Both the position numbers and the translations under genes were made by a program. The notes below the pieces were generated by a model. That model saw nothing but the letters and a program-made list of their open reading frames with translations. It had not been told where the DNA came from and searched no databases. Positions 36,826-45,599 of a stretch of DNA of 64,000 nucleotides are shown piece by piece. Every line of letters begins with the position of its first letter. Position 1 is the stretch's first letter. The stretch is from contig CATOSU010000001.1 of NCBI GenBank assembly GCA_951812615.1, forward strand, positions 496,001-560,000. Direction: 5' to 3'. The DNA comes from an uncultured Paracoccaceae bacterium. GTDB taxonomy: Bacteria > Pseudomonadota > Alphaproteobacteria > Rhodobacterales > Rhodobacteraceae.

Positions 36826-37647
36826 ATGTGTGATATTTGTGTGATGGACGCCGTGAAAGAGCGGATGCTCTCGCGACGCGATTTCTTCAGAACCACGGCC
36901 ATGGCGGGTGCGGCCGCAGCCGTCGGCGGGGCCGCCACGGCTCCGGCAGCAATGGCGGATGGGCATGGCAGCGTTGTCGACATGACCCATGTCTACGACG
37001 ATACGTTCCCGACCTATTTCGGCACCCCCGGCATCACTGCCGAGCAAGCGTTCAACTTCAAGGAACACGGGTTCAACCTGTTCAACCTCGCGATCAACGA
37101 ACACACCGGCACCCATGTCGATGCACCGCTGCATTTCTCGGCGGACGGACAGTCGATTGACGAGATCCCGGTCGAAAACCTCGTCGTGCCGCTCTGTGTC
37201 ATCGACATCGCCGCAAAGGCACAGGACGACGCGGACGCGCAGGTCACCCCGGACGATCTCAAGGCGTGGATGTCAGCCAACGGCGACATTCCAGACCGTG
37301 CCTGCGTCGCGATGCATTCCGGCTGGGCCGGCAAGACCGGCGGTGACGGGTACCGGAATGTCGGTTCGGACGAAAAGATGCACTTCCCGGGCTTCCACGT
37401 GGAAGCCGCGCAGATGCTGCTGGAAAACACCGGCGCCGTCGCGCTTGCGGTCGACACCCTGTCGCTGGACCACGGTCCCAGCGGGGATTTCGTCACCCAT
37501 TACGCGTGGCTGCCAACCAATCGCTACGGCATCGAGAACCTCAGGGGTCTGGATCAGGTGCCAGCGGCCGGCGCGACCCTTGTGGTCGGTGCAAACACGC
37601 ACAAAGGCGGCACCGGCGGCCCCTGCCGTATCTTCGCGATGGTCTGA
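36826..37647 (+). CDS. Cyclase family protein (kynurenine formamidase-like), Tat-exported
   Basis: 273 residues. Start ATG 36826 has GGGAGG upstream. A twin-arginine signal is seen at about 15-45: SRRDFF followed by AMAGAAAAVGGAATAPAAMA. The mature protein carries the metal site of the cyclase family, NEHTGTHVDAPLHF (HxGTHxDxPxHF), and a C-terminal DTLSLDHG. The export signal indicates a periplasmic hydrolase; the family includes formamidases and isatin hydrolase. The stop overlaps the start of the CMD gene. Confidence 0.87.
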   Translation: MCDICVMDAVKERMLSRRDFFRTTAMAGAAAAVGGAATAPAAMADGHGSVVDMTHVYDDTFPTYFGTPGITAEQAFNFKEHGFNLFNLAINEHTGTHVDAPLHFSADGQSIDEIPVENLVVPLCVIDIAAKAQDDADAQVTPDDLKAWMSANGDIPDRACVAMHSGWAGKTGGDGYRNVGSDEKMHFPGFHVEAAQMLLENTGAVALAVDTLSLDHGPSGDFVTHYAWLPTNRYGIENLRGLDQVPAAGATLVVGANTHKGGTGGPCRIFAMV

Positions 37648-38042
37648 TGGCAACAGTTACGCTGCTTTCCGACGAAGAGGCCAGCGCCGAGGCGCTGGCT
37701 GTCTTCAACGAGATCCGGGCCGCCCGCGGCACCGATTATGTCAACAATTTCTGGCGCGCGCTGGCACATGATCCCGCCCTGCTCCGCGCCACGTGGGACC
37801 GGCTGAAGGACGTGATGGCCCCCGGCGCGCTTGATCCGCTGGTCAAGGAACTGGTGTACATCGCCGTCTCTACCGCCAATGGCTGCGAGTATTGTGTGCA
37901 TTCCCACACTGCCGCGGCACGTGCCAAGGGAATGACGGACGCGATGCACGGCGAATTGCTGGCCGTGATCGGCATGGCGGCACAGACAAATGCGCTGGTG
38001 ACCGGCCTGCAGACTCCGGTGGACGACGCGTTCAAGGCCTGA
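37647..38042 (+). CDS. Carboxymuconolactone decarboxylase family protein
   Basis: 131 residues. The AhpD/CMD signature is intact in LVYIAVSTANGCEYCVHSHTAAARAKGM (E-x(n)-C-x2-C-x3-H). Such small all-helical proteins act as decarboxylases or as thiol-peroxidase-type antioxidants. The start overlaps the upstream stop (TGATG), so the gene is co-transcribed with the Tat-exported cyclase. The two cysteines favour a redox role; the actual function is unknown. Confidence 0.85.
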   Translation: MATVTLLSDEEASAEALAVFNEIRAARGTDYVNNFWRALAHDPALLRATWDRLKDVMAPGALDPLVKELVYIAVSTANGCEYCVHSHTAAARAKGMTDAMHGELLAVIGMAAQTNALVTGLQTPVDDAFKA

Positions 38043-38049
38043 CGCCAGC

Positions 38050-38066
38050 GTTGCAGCCTCTGCAAC
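38050..38066 (+). terminator. Possible stem-loop after the CMD gene
   Basis: GTTGCAG-CCT-CTGCAAC forms a perfect 7 bp stem with a 3-base loop, eight bases after the stop codon. No T-run follows, so it is at best a weak intrinsic terminator or an RNA-stabilising hairpin. Confidence 0.35.
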
Positions 38067-38151
38067 CCGGGTATTCGGCATTGCACCTACTCATTTCGCA
38101 CTTGCAGCATATCTTGTCTGACAACACAGGAAAAACAGACAAGGTGCTGCC

Positions 38152-38373
38152 ATGGCTCACGTTTCAACATCCGCCCCGGTAAACCACAACCTGTTTCACG
38201 GCATTGTCGAAGCTGCACGCGCCGTTGGCCGCACGCTGTCGACCATCTCGGAAACAAACGAAAAAATCCGTCAGGTCGAATTCCTGATGTCGATGAGCGA
38301 CGAAGACCTCGGCAAACGCGGCCTGGAACGTGGCGACATCGTCCATCACGTGTTCGGCGGCAGCGATATCTGA
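38152..38373 (+). CDS. DUF1127 (YjiS-like) small protein
   Basis: 73 residues: MAHVSTSAPVNHNLFHGIVE ... RQVEFLMSMSDEDLGKRGLERGDIVHHVFGG. The DEDLGKRGLERGDI core is the arginine-rich DUF1127 motif, very common as short stress-responsive proteins in Rhodobacteraceae. In related bacteria DUF1127 proteins affect RNA turnover and phosphate or nitrogen metabolism. Monocistronic between two plus-strand genes. Confidence 0.8.
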   Translation: MAHVSTSAPVNHNLFHGIVEAARAVGRTLSTISETNEKIRQVEFLMSMSDEDLGKRGLERGDIVHHVFGGSDI

Positions 38374-38492
38374 TCCGGTTTCAGGGGCGGCACTCCGCAA
38401 TTCGTGATCTGGTGCCGCCGATCCGCGAACTGTCATTGCCCTGTCACATATTCATGCATTAGCACTCGTCCAGACAAAGACTGGAGGGGCGC

Positions 38493-39419
38493 ATGTCCGA
38501 AGCCATGTTCGCAGCACCGGGCCGTTTCTGGCGCGGCAACCTGCACACACATTCAAACCTGTCCGACGGCGCGCTGGAGCCCGAGGAAGTGTGTCGGCGC
38601 TACAAGGCGGAAGGGTATGATTTCATCGCCCTGACCGACCATTTCGTCGGCGCCTACGGCTACCCGATTGCCGACACCAAGGGGTTCCGCGACAATCAGT
38701 TCACCACGATCCTTGGGGCCGAGCTGCATTCCGGCGCCATGGCGAACGGAGAGCTGTGGCATATCCTTGCCGTCGGGCTCCCCGAAGATTTCAAGGCACC
38801 CAACGCGCCGCATTTCCTGCCGATAAGCGATCAGGAAACCGGGCCCGAAATCGCCGCCCGGGCCCGCGAGTCCGGCGCCTATGTCGCCATCGCCCATCCC
38901 GAATGGTCACAGCTGACCACCGACGACGCCCGCAGCATCGAAGCCGCCCATGCCGTCGAGATCTACAACCACGGTTGCGCCACCGGCTGTGATCGCCCGC
39001 ACGGGTTCTACACGCTCGATCAACTGCTGTCCGAAGGCCGCCGGCTGAACCTGTGTGCTACCGACGACGCGCATTTCACCGAGCCGGACCATTTCGGCGG
39101 CTGGGTGATGGTCAAGGCCGAGGCCAACGACCCCGACATGCTGCTCGACGCACTGAAAGCCGGGCACAGCTATGCCTCGACCGGGCCGGATTTCTACGGC
39201 GTCACGTACGAAGACCGCTATGTGACCGTGGAATCCAGCGCCGTCGCGTCGGTGATCGTTGTCGGTCAGGGGACGGCCTCGGCCGCCGTGCACGGCGAAA
39301 GCATGTCCCGCACCCGCGTCAACATCGACCGCCTCGCCAATTCGCCGTGGCTGCGCGTGTCCATAATCGACCGGGCCGGAAAACGCGCCTGGCTCAACCC
39401 GCACTGGCGGGACGTCTGA
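38493..39419 (+). CDS. PHP domain metal-dependent phosphoesterase
   Basis: 308 residues with GGAGGGGC upstream. PHP motifs are present: RGNLHTHSNLSDG (motif I, HxH), DFIALTDHF (motif II), GAELHSG, YVAIAHPEWSQ (motif III) and CATDDAHF (motif IV, D-x-H). About 90 C-terminal residues (PDFYGVTYEDRYVTVESSAV ... LNPHWRD) form a small beta domain. Family members hydrolyse phosphoesters such as histidinol phosphate or nucleoside bisphosphates; the substrate here is not known. Confidence 0.85.
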   Translation: MSEAMFAAPGRFWRGNLHTHSNLSDGALEPEEVCRRYKAEGYDFIALTDHFVGAYGYPIADTKGFRDNQFTTILGAELHSGAMANGELWHILAVGLPEDFKAPNAPHFLPISDQETGPEIAARARESGAYVAIAHPEWSQLTTDDARSIEAAHAVEIYNHGCATGCDRPHGFYTLDQLLSEGRRLNLCATDDAHFTEPDHFGGWVMVKAEANDPDMLLDALKAGHSYASTGPDFYGVTYEDRYVTVESSAVASVIVVGQGTASAAVHGESMSRTRVNIDRLANSPWLRVSIIDRAGKRAWLNPHWRDV

Positions 39420-39508
39420 TCTGAGGCCGGGCCGGGCGCCGTGATCCGGCAATGCGCCCGGTCCCGGCACCCGGACGGCAGGGACCCGTTGACGTTACTT
39501 CACGGCGT

Positions 39509-40109
39509 TCACGCCCGCCCCAGAGCCGCTGCCGCCGCCTCATAGGCCGCTTCGCAAAGTGCAAAATCCTCGTCCGTCAGCGCAAGTGACGGATAGGTTT
39601 TGCCCGGCGACTTGAACATGCCTTCCTGCATCAGGATCCGGTTGAACTGCGCAGCCCGGCCCCCGTCGGACCGGAACACATCGCGATATTCCCGCACGGG
39701 ACCGTCGGTGAAAACGAACTCGAACAATGTCGGATCCCCGACGGCCCGATGCGCGATGCCGTGCCGCGTCAGCGCCGCCGAGCCAAGCTCCATCAACCGC
39801 TGCCCGTTGGCGCGCAGACGGTCGTATTGCCCTTCCCTGCGCAGGACCTCCATCGTTTTCATCCCGGCCACGCAGGCCACGGGGTTGCCCGACAGCGTCC
39901 CCAGCTGCATCAGCCAGCGGTCCTCGCCCACCGCAGCCTTGTCAAAATGCGCCATGATCTGCTGTCGCCCGGCGATCGCAGCCAGAGGGAAGCCACCACC
40001 GATGATCTTGCCCAGCGTGCAGATATCCGGCGTGACCCCATACAGCTCCTGCGCTCCGCCATAAGCAAACCGGAACCCGGTGACGATCTCGTCAAAGACC
40101 AGCACGATG
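39509..40109 (-). pseudogene. Class III aminotransferase (GSA-aminomutase-like), C-terminal part, cut by IS91
   Basis: From GTG 40105 the frame reads VLVFDEIVTGFRFAYGGAQ, CTLGKIIGGGFPLAAIAGR (PLP lysine) and SGNPVACVAGMKTMEVLR, ending AAALGRA. It starts exactly where the N-terminal half at 42641-43324 stops. Joining the two across the insertion, with one copy of GATG, restores CDRYGIVLVFDEIVTG. The gene was therefore intact before the insertion, about 428 codons. The fragment has no ribosome-binding site of its own. Confidence 0.88.
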
Positions 40110-40442
40110 AAGGTTTTTCGACGCGGGCCATTGCGCGGGATATCGGCCGGGCGTGAGCGTGGCCCGCGTTGACAAACCTCTCAGGGAGGAAGCCGCGGGG
40201 ACTGGGCGGTGTCTATGGGGAAAGAGCGTTGTCGGCTGGGTCTGTGACCGCGACGGATACGTTGGTGTGGGGCGCGATGTCGACCGCTTCCATGTTTCGC
40301 GAGAGGGTTTGGCCTGGATTTAGCCCGGGTAGTAGCCGTGTTGTGCCTTTTGTGTGGCTTTCCAACTCACTTTGGACAAGGGGGCTCGACCGGTGTGGCT
40401 GAGTCACCCGGTTGGTAGCGGTTGGGATGAGCGCGCGCCCGG
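40110..40442. other. Non-coding left (ori-side) end of the IS91 element
   Basis: 333 bp between the element boundary and the transposase stop. It contains the 10 bp perfect inverted repeat described for the element and no convincing reading frame. The tip, AAGGTTTTTCGACGCGGG, is the presumed initiation end of rolling-circle transposition. The assignment rests on the position 3-prime to the transposase, as in other IS91 members. Confidence 0.55.
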
Positions 40443-41636
40443 TCATGCGGCCTGTCTCCTCGGTGGGGCGCGGGATTGCGGAACCTCGCCGCGCCGGAAC
40501 GTCTCGGTGATACGCATGGGTCCGCCGCAGTCGGGGCATGGCTCGCGCAAGATTAGAGGGATGATCTCGGCAGAGGGTGCGTCTTCCTGCCTGGTCGGTT
40601 CCGCACCGAGCAATGTGCGGATCTTCGCGATGTTGGCCTTGCGGGCGGCGCTTGCCAGCAGGCCGTAGTGGCGGATGCGATGGAATCCATCGGGCAGGAC
40701 ATGCATGAGGAACCGGCGGATGAACTCGCCCGTGTCGAGCCGCATGACCTTCATCCGGTCGCCGCGCTTGATGCGGTAATCCTTCCAGCGGAAGGAAACG
40801 GTGTCGGCATCTGCGCTGACGAGGCGATGGTTGGAGATCGCGACCCGGTGGGTGTAGCGGCTGAGATAGGCCAGAACCTGCTCGGGTCCGCCAAAGGGCG
40901 GTTTGGCATAGACCACCCATTCGGTTTTGCGCAGCGGTGCGAGGTAAGCAGTGAAGGCATCTGCATCGGCCAGCCCGGCAAGATCACTGAAGAAGGTGAG
41001 CTGCCCGGCGCGGTGCAAGTTGACCAGGCCCTCAAGGAACAGGCGTCTGAACAGCCGAGACAGCACCCGGACCGGCAGAAAGAACCCGGGCTTGCAGCCG
41101 ATCCATCGGATGCCATCAAGCGACAACCCGCCGCCGGGCACGATCATGTGGATGTGGGGATGATGCGTCATCGCCGATCCCCAGGTGTGGAGAACGCAGG
41201 TCATGCCGACGCGGGCACCAAGGTGCCTGGGGTCAGCGACGATGGTCATCACCGTCTCGGCTGATGCCTTGAACAAGAGGCCGTACATTGCCCGCTTGTT
41301 CCAGTAGGCGATGCGGGCGATCTCGGCCGGCAATGTGAAGACGACGTGGAAATATTCCACGGGCAACAAGTCGTCTGCCCGCGCCGCCATCCAATCGCGC
41401 GCCGCCGGTCCCTGGCACTTCGGGCAGTGCCGGTTCTTGCAACTGTTGTAGGCGATATGCTGGTGATCACATTTGGTGCAAGCTGCCACATGCCCACCGA
41501 GTGCTTCGGTCCGGCAGGCTTCAATGGCGGACATCACTTTGAGTTGCCCAAGGCTCAGACGCCCTGCATTGGCCCGCCGATAGGCAGGCCCATGATCACG
41601 GAAGATGTCGGCAACCTCCAGCGCGTGCCGCGGCAC
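40443..41636 (-). CDS. IS91-family transposase
   Basis: 397 residues. N-terminal zinc-binding region CTKCDHQHIAYNSCKNRHCPKCQGPAARDWMAAR, the HUH motif in HHPHIHMIVPGGGLSLDG, and the paired tyrosines in VLAYLSRYTHRVAISNHRL (Y-x3-Y). These define a rolling-circle (Y2) transposase. The start is GTG 41636, right after the recombinase stop at 41650. The C-terminal tail carries a second CPDCGG motif. The protein appears intact, so the element may still move. Confidence 0.92.
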   Translation of the reverse strand: MPRHALEVADIFRDHGPAYRRANAGRLSLGQLKVMSAIEACRTEALGGHVAACTKCDHQHIAYNSCKNRHCPKCQGPAARDWMAARADDLLPVEYFHVVFTLPAEIARIAYWNKRAMYGLLFKASAETVMTIVADPRHLGARVGMTCVLHTWGSAMTHHPHIHMIVPGGGLSLDGIRWIGCKPGFFLPVRVLSRLFRRLFLEGLVNLHRAGQLTFFSDLAGLADADAFTAYLAPLRKTEWVVYAKPPFGGPEQVLAYLSRYTHRVAISNHRLVSADADTVSFRWKDYRIKRGDRMKVMRLDTGEFIRRFLMHVLPDGFHRIRHYGLLASAARKANIAKIRTLLGAEPTRQEDAPSAEIIPLILREPCPDCGGPMRITETFRRGEVPQSRAPPRRQAA

Positions 41637-41649
41637 GCTGCAGCCCCCG

Positions 41650-42510
41650 TCAGGTCACATCCTGGATGTGCTCGAACGGGCTGGACACATTGCGCAACGT
41701 CTTGGTCGCCACATGTGTATATCGTGCCGTCGTGGTCAACTTGGCGTGGCCGAGGAGAACCTGGATCACCCGCACATCCGTATCGGCCTCCAACAAATGC
41801 GTAGCAAAGCTGTGCCGGAGCGAGTGCAATGTTGCAGGCTTCTTGATGCCGGCCATCGCCTTTGCCGAGTTGAAGGCACGATTCAAGGACCGTGGAGACA
41901 GGGGTTCAACCCGGCTCTGCCCAGGAAACAGCCAGCCCTGCGGGCGAGCCTCACGCCAATAGTCGCGAAGGAGTTCCAGCAAGGACGGCGAAAGCATCAC
42001 ATCGCGATCCTTGCCGCCCTTACCGCGCTCGACATGGATCAGCATGCGGTCACTGTCGATGTCCCGAACCTTGAGATTGGTGACCTCGGAGGCACGCAGC
42101 CCTGCGCCATACCCGATGCCGAGTGCCGCCCGATACTTGAGACCGGGCCCAGGGGCCGCGGACAAAACCGCCGAGACCTCCTCGAAGCTCAGCACAATCG
42201 GCAGCTTCCGCGGCTCGGTGCGGAACTGCATGTACTTCTTCATATCCTCCCGATTGCATGTCATGCCGAAGAAGAACCGCAGTGCCGTGATCCGCGAATT
42301 GTAGACCGACGGCGTCACCTCAGTGTCGGTCATATGAAGCTGATAGGCGCGCAGCTCATCTGGCGTCGCCGTATCCGGCGCACGCCCCAGAAACGCTGTG
42401 AAATCCTTCAGCGCCCGGATATGCGCTTTCTGCGATGTCTCAGCCAACCCGCGAATGCGCATGTCCTCGATCATCCGCGCACGCAGCGGGCTCATCTTCT
42501 CCTGTGTCAT
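41650..42510 (-). CDS. Tyrosine recombinase/integrase of the IS91-family element
   Basis: 286 residues from ATG 42510 with AGGAGG five bases upstream. N-terminal SAM-like core-binding domain (RARMIEDMRIRGLAETSQKAHIRALKDFTAFLG). The catalytic set is visible: GLRASEVTNL (Arg I), HSLRHSFATHLLEA (H-x-x-R), LLGHAKLTTTARYTHV (His and nucleophile Tyr). It precedes the transposase with a 13 bp gap, as in other two-gene IS91 elements. Its role in transposition is not well established. Confidence 0.9.
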   Translation of the reverse strand: MTQEKMSPLRARMIEDMRIRGLAETSQKAHIRALKDFTAFLGRAPDTATPDELRAYQLHMTDTEVTPSVYNSRITALRFFFGMTCNREDMKKYMQFRTEPRKLPIVLSFEEVSAVLSAAPGPGLKYRAALGIGYGAGLRASEVTNLKVRDIDSDRMLIHVERGKGGKDRDVMLSPSLLELLRDYWREARPQGWLFPGQSRVEPLSPRSLNRAFNSAKAMAGIKKPATLHSLRHSFATHLLEADTDVRVIQVLLGHAKLTTTARYTHVATKTLRNVSSPFEHIQDVT

Positions 42511-42640
42511 GGGAACCTCCTGTCCAATTGAGAAACCTCAATCGTCAGGCAGGTCCGTCACATCGCAAAATGCGCCTACATATTGTTCCGCTCGCTACCT
42601 CAGCAACAAGCGCCGTTGCCGCGAGAGCGGCTTAGTCCTG

Positions 42641-43324
42641 GATGCCATAGCGGTCACATTCGGCGCGCAAAAGCTGCAGGAAACCGGGTTCCGGCGGAAT
42701 GATCCGCTGCAGCGGCTCGACAATGATTGCCGCCACCTGCGCCCCGTACTCGGCCAGCAGCGAACGAATGTAGGCCGCATCGTTGAAGGGTGCGATCAGC
42801 ATCTCGGAACGGACACTGTCGGGGATGCCGGCACTGTCCGGCACGGCCTGCGGGAAATTCGCCAGCTTCGACGGCGCGAGCGACATCTGCGCCTCGGCGC
42901 TCATTCCGTGATAGCCGCCTTCGAACTTCACGATCTTGTCGCGCCCGGTAAACGCCCGCGCCAGCCGGATCGCATACATGTCCGCCTCTCCGCCGGACGA
43001 GACAAACCGCACCTGCTCGGCGCAGGGCACCGCGGCAACGATGTCCTCGGCCAGCTCGACGCCCCGGGCGTTGTTGGCAAAAAAAGTCATGCCCTTCGGT
43101 AATTGTTCGGCAATCGCTTCCATCACCTCCGGGTGGCCATGGCCCAGCAACATGGGCCCGGACCCGATCAACAGGTCGACATACGCCTTGCCGTTCTCGT
43201 CCCGGACCCGGCTGCCCTGTCCGTCGCGGATGAATGTCTCGGCGTCGAAATTGCCGAACCCGCCTCCCGGCAATACGGCCCTTGCCCGTTCGGCCCACGC
43301 GGCCTGTGTCTGTATCGTCGGCAT
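42641..43324 (-). pseudogene. Class III aminotransferase (GSA-aminomutase-like), N-terminal part, cut by IS91
   Basis: Starts at ATG 43324 (MPTIQTQAAWAERARAVLPG) and reads FGNFDAETFIRDGQGSRVRD, LLIGSGPMLLGHGHPEVMEA, FVSSGGEADMYAIRLARAFTGRDKIVKFEGGYHG and IIVEPLQRIIPPEPGFLQ up to CDRYGI. It then enters the IS and stops at 42632 after two foreign codons. It corresponds to the first 228 residues of a fold-type I PLP enzyme of the glutamate-1-semialdehyde aminomutase-like group. The start lies 10 bp downstream of the enolase-superfamily frame at 43334. Last gene of the betaine-type operon. Confidence 0.88.
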
Positions 43325-43333
43325 GATCTTTCC

Positions 43334-44441
43334 CTAATCCAGAATGAGATCCGGTGCGCCCAGTGCAGCCCTGTCCACCGCAACGCCCAGCCCCGGCCCG
43401 TCAGGAGGTGCAATTTGCCCGCCCTTGCGAACCGGTCCCGCGGGCGCAAGACGCGGGCTGACATAGCCGGACAGATCGCAAACATTCATCAGGTGCCGCG
43501 GGTTCGTCGCGGCGCCCAGATGCAACAGCGCGGCGGTGGCGATGTCGGACCCCCACGTGTCCTCGATGCACATCACCGCACCCAGATGCGCGCACAGGTC
43601 GCGCGCCCGCCGCGCGGCCGACAAACCGCCGAACTTGGACAGCTTGACCGCCACGGCATCCATGCAGCCACGGGCGTGGCCATCCAGCAGGCTGGCCATG
43701 TCATGCGCATTTTCATCCAGCTTCATCGGCAGCCCGGTGGCCGCCCGCACGCGGGCGCAATCCGCGATGCTGGCACAGGGCTGCTCCAGCATGACGTCCA
43801 GATCGGCCACTGCACGACCGACACGTGTCGCCTCCAGCGATCCCGCCCCGCAATTCCAGTCACCATATACCAGCGGCCCGTCACCAACCGCCGCCCGAAC
43901 CGCGCGCAGACGTTCCACATCCGCCCGCCAGTCGCCATCCGCACCCAGCTTGACCTGAAACTGCCGGATGCCATCCTGAAACGCCGTCCGGGCAATCTCT
44001 GCCATATCCTCCGGAGCGATGCAGGTGATCGAATGGTACAGCGGCATCGTGTCCGACTGCCGCCCGCCCAGCAGCGTGTACAGCGGCAGGCCTGCCGCCT
44101 GCCCCGTCAGATCCCAAAGCGCGATATTCAGCGCCGATTGCAGCCGGCCACCCATTTGCGCGCACCGGTCCGTCAGCCCGCGCCATCACAGCGTCCGGGC
44201 CCACGGGGTCGGCCCCCAGCAAAACCGGCTCCAGATCTCCGATCGCCGGCGCAACGCCGCGCGCATAAGCGGGCAGATAATGCGGGATCGGGCAAACTTC
44301 GCCCCACCCGGTCAGGCCGGCATCGGTATCCAGCGCCAGAACGACGGTCTCGACCGTGTCGCAGCTTTTGCCATCGGCCATGTAATAGGTTTCATGGCTG
44401 GTCAGCGGAACATGCCAGACAGAAATACTGGTGATCTTCAA
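43334..44441 (-). pseudogene. Mandelate racemase/muconate lactonizing enzyme, split by a frameshift
   Basis: Enolase-superfamily enzyme. The N-terminal part starts at TTG 44441 (KITSISVWHVPLTSHETYYM, TDAGLTGWGEVCPIPHYLPAYA) and ends in frame 1 at VMAR. The remainder reads LTDRCAQMGGRLQSALNIAL, QVKLGADGDW, YGDWNCG, LEQPC, KLDENAH, AVKLSKFGG and CIEDTWGSDIA in another frame. Removing one G from the GGG run at about 44181-44183 fuses them (VMARLTDRCAQMGG). All catalytic positions are present, so the lesion is recent or a sequencing error. A repeat copy (44459-44477) lies immediately upstream. Confidence 0.85.
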
Positions 44442-44458
44442 CCCTGTCCCCACCTTTT

Positions 44459-44477
44459 CATCTTTGCCCAAATACTC
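44459..44477. repeat. Dispersed 19 bp repeat, copy 1
   Basis: CATCTTTGCCCAAATACTC, in the short gap between the two enolase-superfamily genes. The same 19-mer recurs at 48016-48034 (identical) and at 54398-54416 (one mismatch, TTTGTCC). It lies just downstream of the 44490-45599 gene, in the position where a transcript end or processing site could be. Confidence 0.6.
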
Positions 44478-44489
44478 ATGATCCCGCCG

Positions 44490-45599
44490 TCACAGCGCAT
44501 ACACCGCCACCGGATCGCCCAGCGCCCCCTCGTCCGGCGCGACGCCCAGCCCGGGCCGTTCCGGCAGATGCAGATGCCCGTCCCGGTTCCGCGGGCCGCG
44601 GCCATCCGCGATGTCCACCGTCAGCATATCCTGACAGGCCCAGACCGCATGACAGGCATGGTCCGGCACGGTAGCCGCCAGATGCAGCGCCTCGGCATCG
44701 GCCAGCACCGATCCGCCAGTCGCCATCACGAACATGTCGATCCCGTGCGCCAGCGCGATATCCCGCATCCGGGCCGCCCTCGTCAGCCCGCCGACCCGGT
44801 TCAGCTTGATCCCGAACACCTCCGCCAGCCCCTCGCGGGCCGCCCGTGTCGCATCCTGCAGGGTCACAAGGCATTCATCAATGCTGACCGGCGCCGCGTG
44901 CAGCGGCCGGATCGCCGCGATATCGTCCAGCGTTTCCCCGGGCTGTTCGAACATCACGCGCAGGTCCTCGGTCGCCCTCATCACCCGCAGGGCCTGTTGC
45001 CGCGACCAGCCGCGGTTCACATCGTAAAGGATGATCTCGCCCGGCGCGCGATGCGCTTCCACATCGCGGATCCGGGCCACGTCGCGCTCGACATCGCCGC
45101 CGATCTTGACGGAATGCGCCACATATCCCCGGTCACGATACCGCTGCAAGACGGCCCGGGTTTCCCCGACGGTCTTGGCCCCGACCGACGACGCGATGGG
45201 CCGCGGTGTCCGCGATCCGCCGCCCATCAGGTCGGCAATCGGCAACTCTGCCGCCTGCCCGGCAATGTCCCAGCAGGCCATGTCGACCGGTGACTTCGCG
45301 TAGAGATGCCCGGGCAGGGCCAGATCCATTGCCCGTTCCACATCCAGAACCCGGCGCGGGTCCAGCCCCAGCACGAACCGCGCCATGGTTTCCAGCCCCG
45401 CCCGTATGCCCGGTCCGTGCGCCGGAACATAGGTATGGCCCCACGGTGTGCCTTCGCCCCACCCCGTGATCCCCGCATCGGTTTCGAGCTTCACCAACGT
45501 CGCGTCCAGCACCTCGAACTTCAGCCGTCCACCCGAGAGCCAGTAAGGATGCTCCAGCGGCAGGTCGACCTGGTACACCGAAATCTGCGTGATCTTCAT
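44490..45599 (-). CDS. Mandelate racemase/muconate lactonizing enzyme family protein
   Basis: 369 residues, starting MKITQISVYQVDLPLEHPYW. Two-domain enolase-superfamily enzyme. N-terminal capping domain (1-120, LVKLETDAGITGWGEGTPWG). Barrel residues: HSVKIGG (catalytic Lys on strand 2), YDVNRGW (Asp), FEQPG (Glu), SIDECL (Asp-Glu) and GIKLNRVGG (second catalytic Lys). Related enzymes include hydroxyproline-betaine and proline-betaine epimerases and cis-3-hydroxyproline dehydratase. With the Rieske oxygenase and FAD-GcvT genes nearby, a betaine epimerase/racemase is the best guess. The stop-to-start overlap with DUF1801 is ATGA-type. Confidence 0.88.
   Translation of the reverse strand: MKITQISVYQVDLPLEHPYWLSGGRLKFEVLDATLVKLETDAGITGWGEGTPWGHTYVPAHGPGIRAGLETMARFVLGLDPRRVLDVERAMDLALPGHLYAKSPVDMACWDIAGQAAELPIADLMGGGSRTPRPIASSVGAKTVGETRAVLQRYRDRGYVAHSVKIGGDVERDVARIRDVEAHRAPGEIILYDVNRGWSRQQALRVMRATEDLRVMFEQPGETLDDIAAIRPLHAAPVSIDECLVTLQDATRAAREGLAEVFGIKLNRVGGLTRAARMRDIALAHGIDMFVMATGGSVLADAEALHLAATVPDHACHAVWACQDMLTVDIADGRGPRNRDGHLHLPERPGLGVAPDEGALGDPVAVYAL

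Larger units (their letters stand above)
40106..42644 (-). mobile_element. IS91-family insertion sequence with accessory tyrosine recombinase
   Basis: About 2.53 kb element (40110-42640) inserted in an aminotransferase gene and flanked by a 4 bp repeat GATG (40106-40109 and 42641-42644). It carries a Y2/HUH transposase and an upstream XerD-like recombinase on the minus strand. There are no terminal inverted repeats, as expected for IS91. The left end, downstream of the transposase, has a subterminal perfect inverted repeat ACGCGGGCCA/TGGCCCGCGT (40121-40130 / 40160-40169), typical of a rolling-circle origin end. The right end has the hairpin GCCGC-GAGA-GCGGC (42618-42631), a candidate termination end. 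IS91 elements are usually reported without target duplication, so the GATG pair is unusual or microhomology. Confidence 0.88.

Noticed and set aside
38374-38492. Possible small RNA or terminator between DUF1127 and PHP genes
   Set aside because: No stable hairpin with a T-run and no conserved structure recognised.
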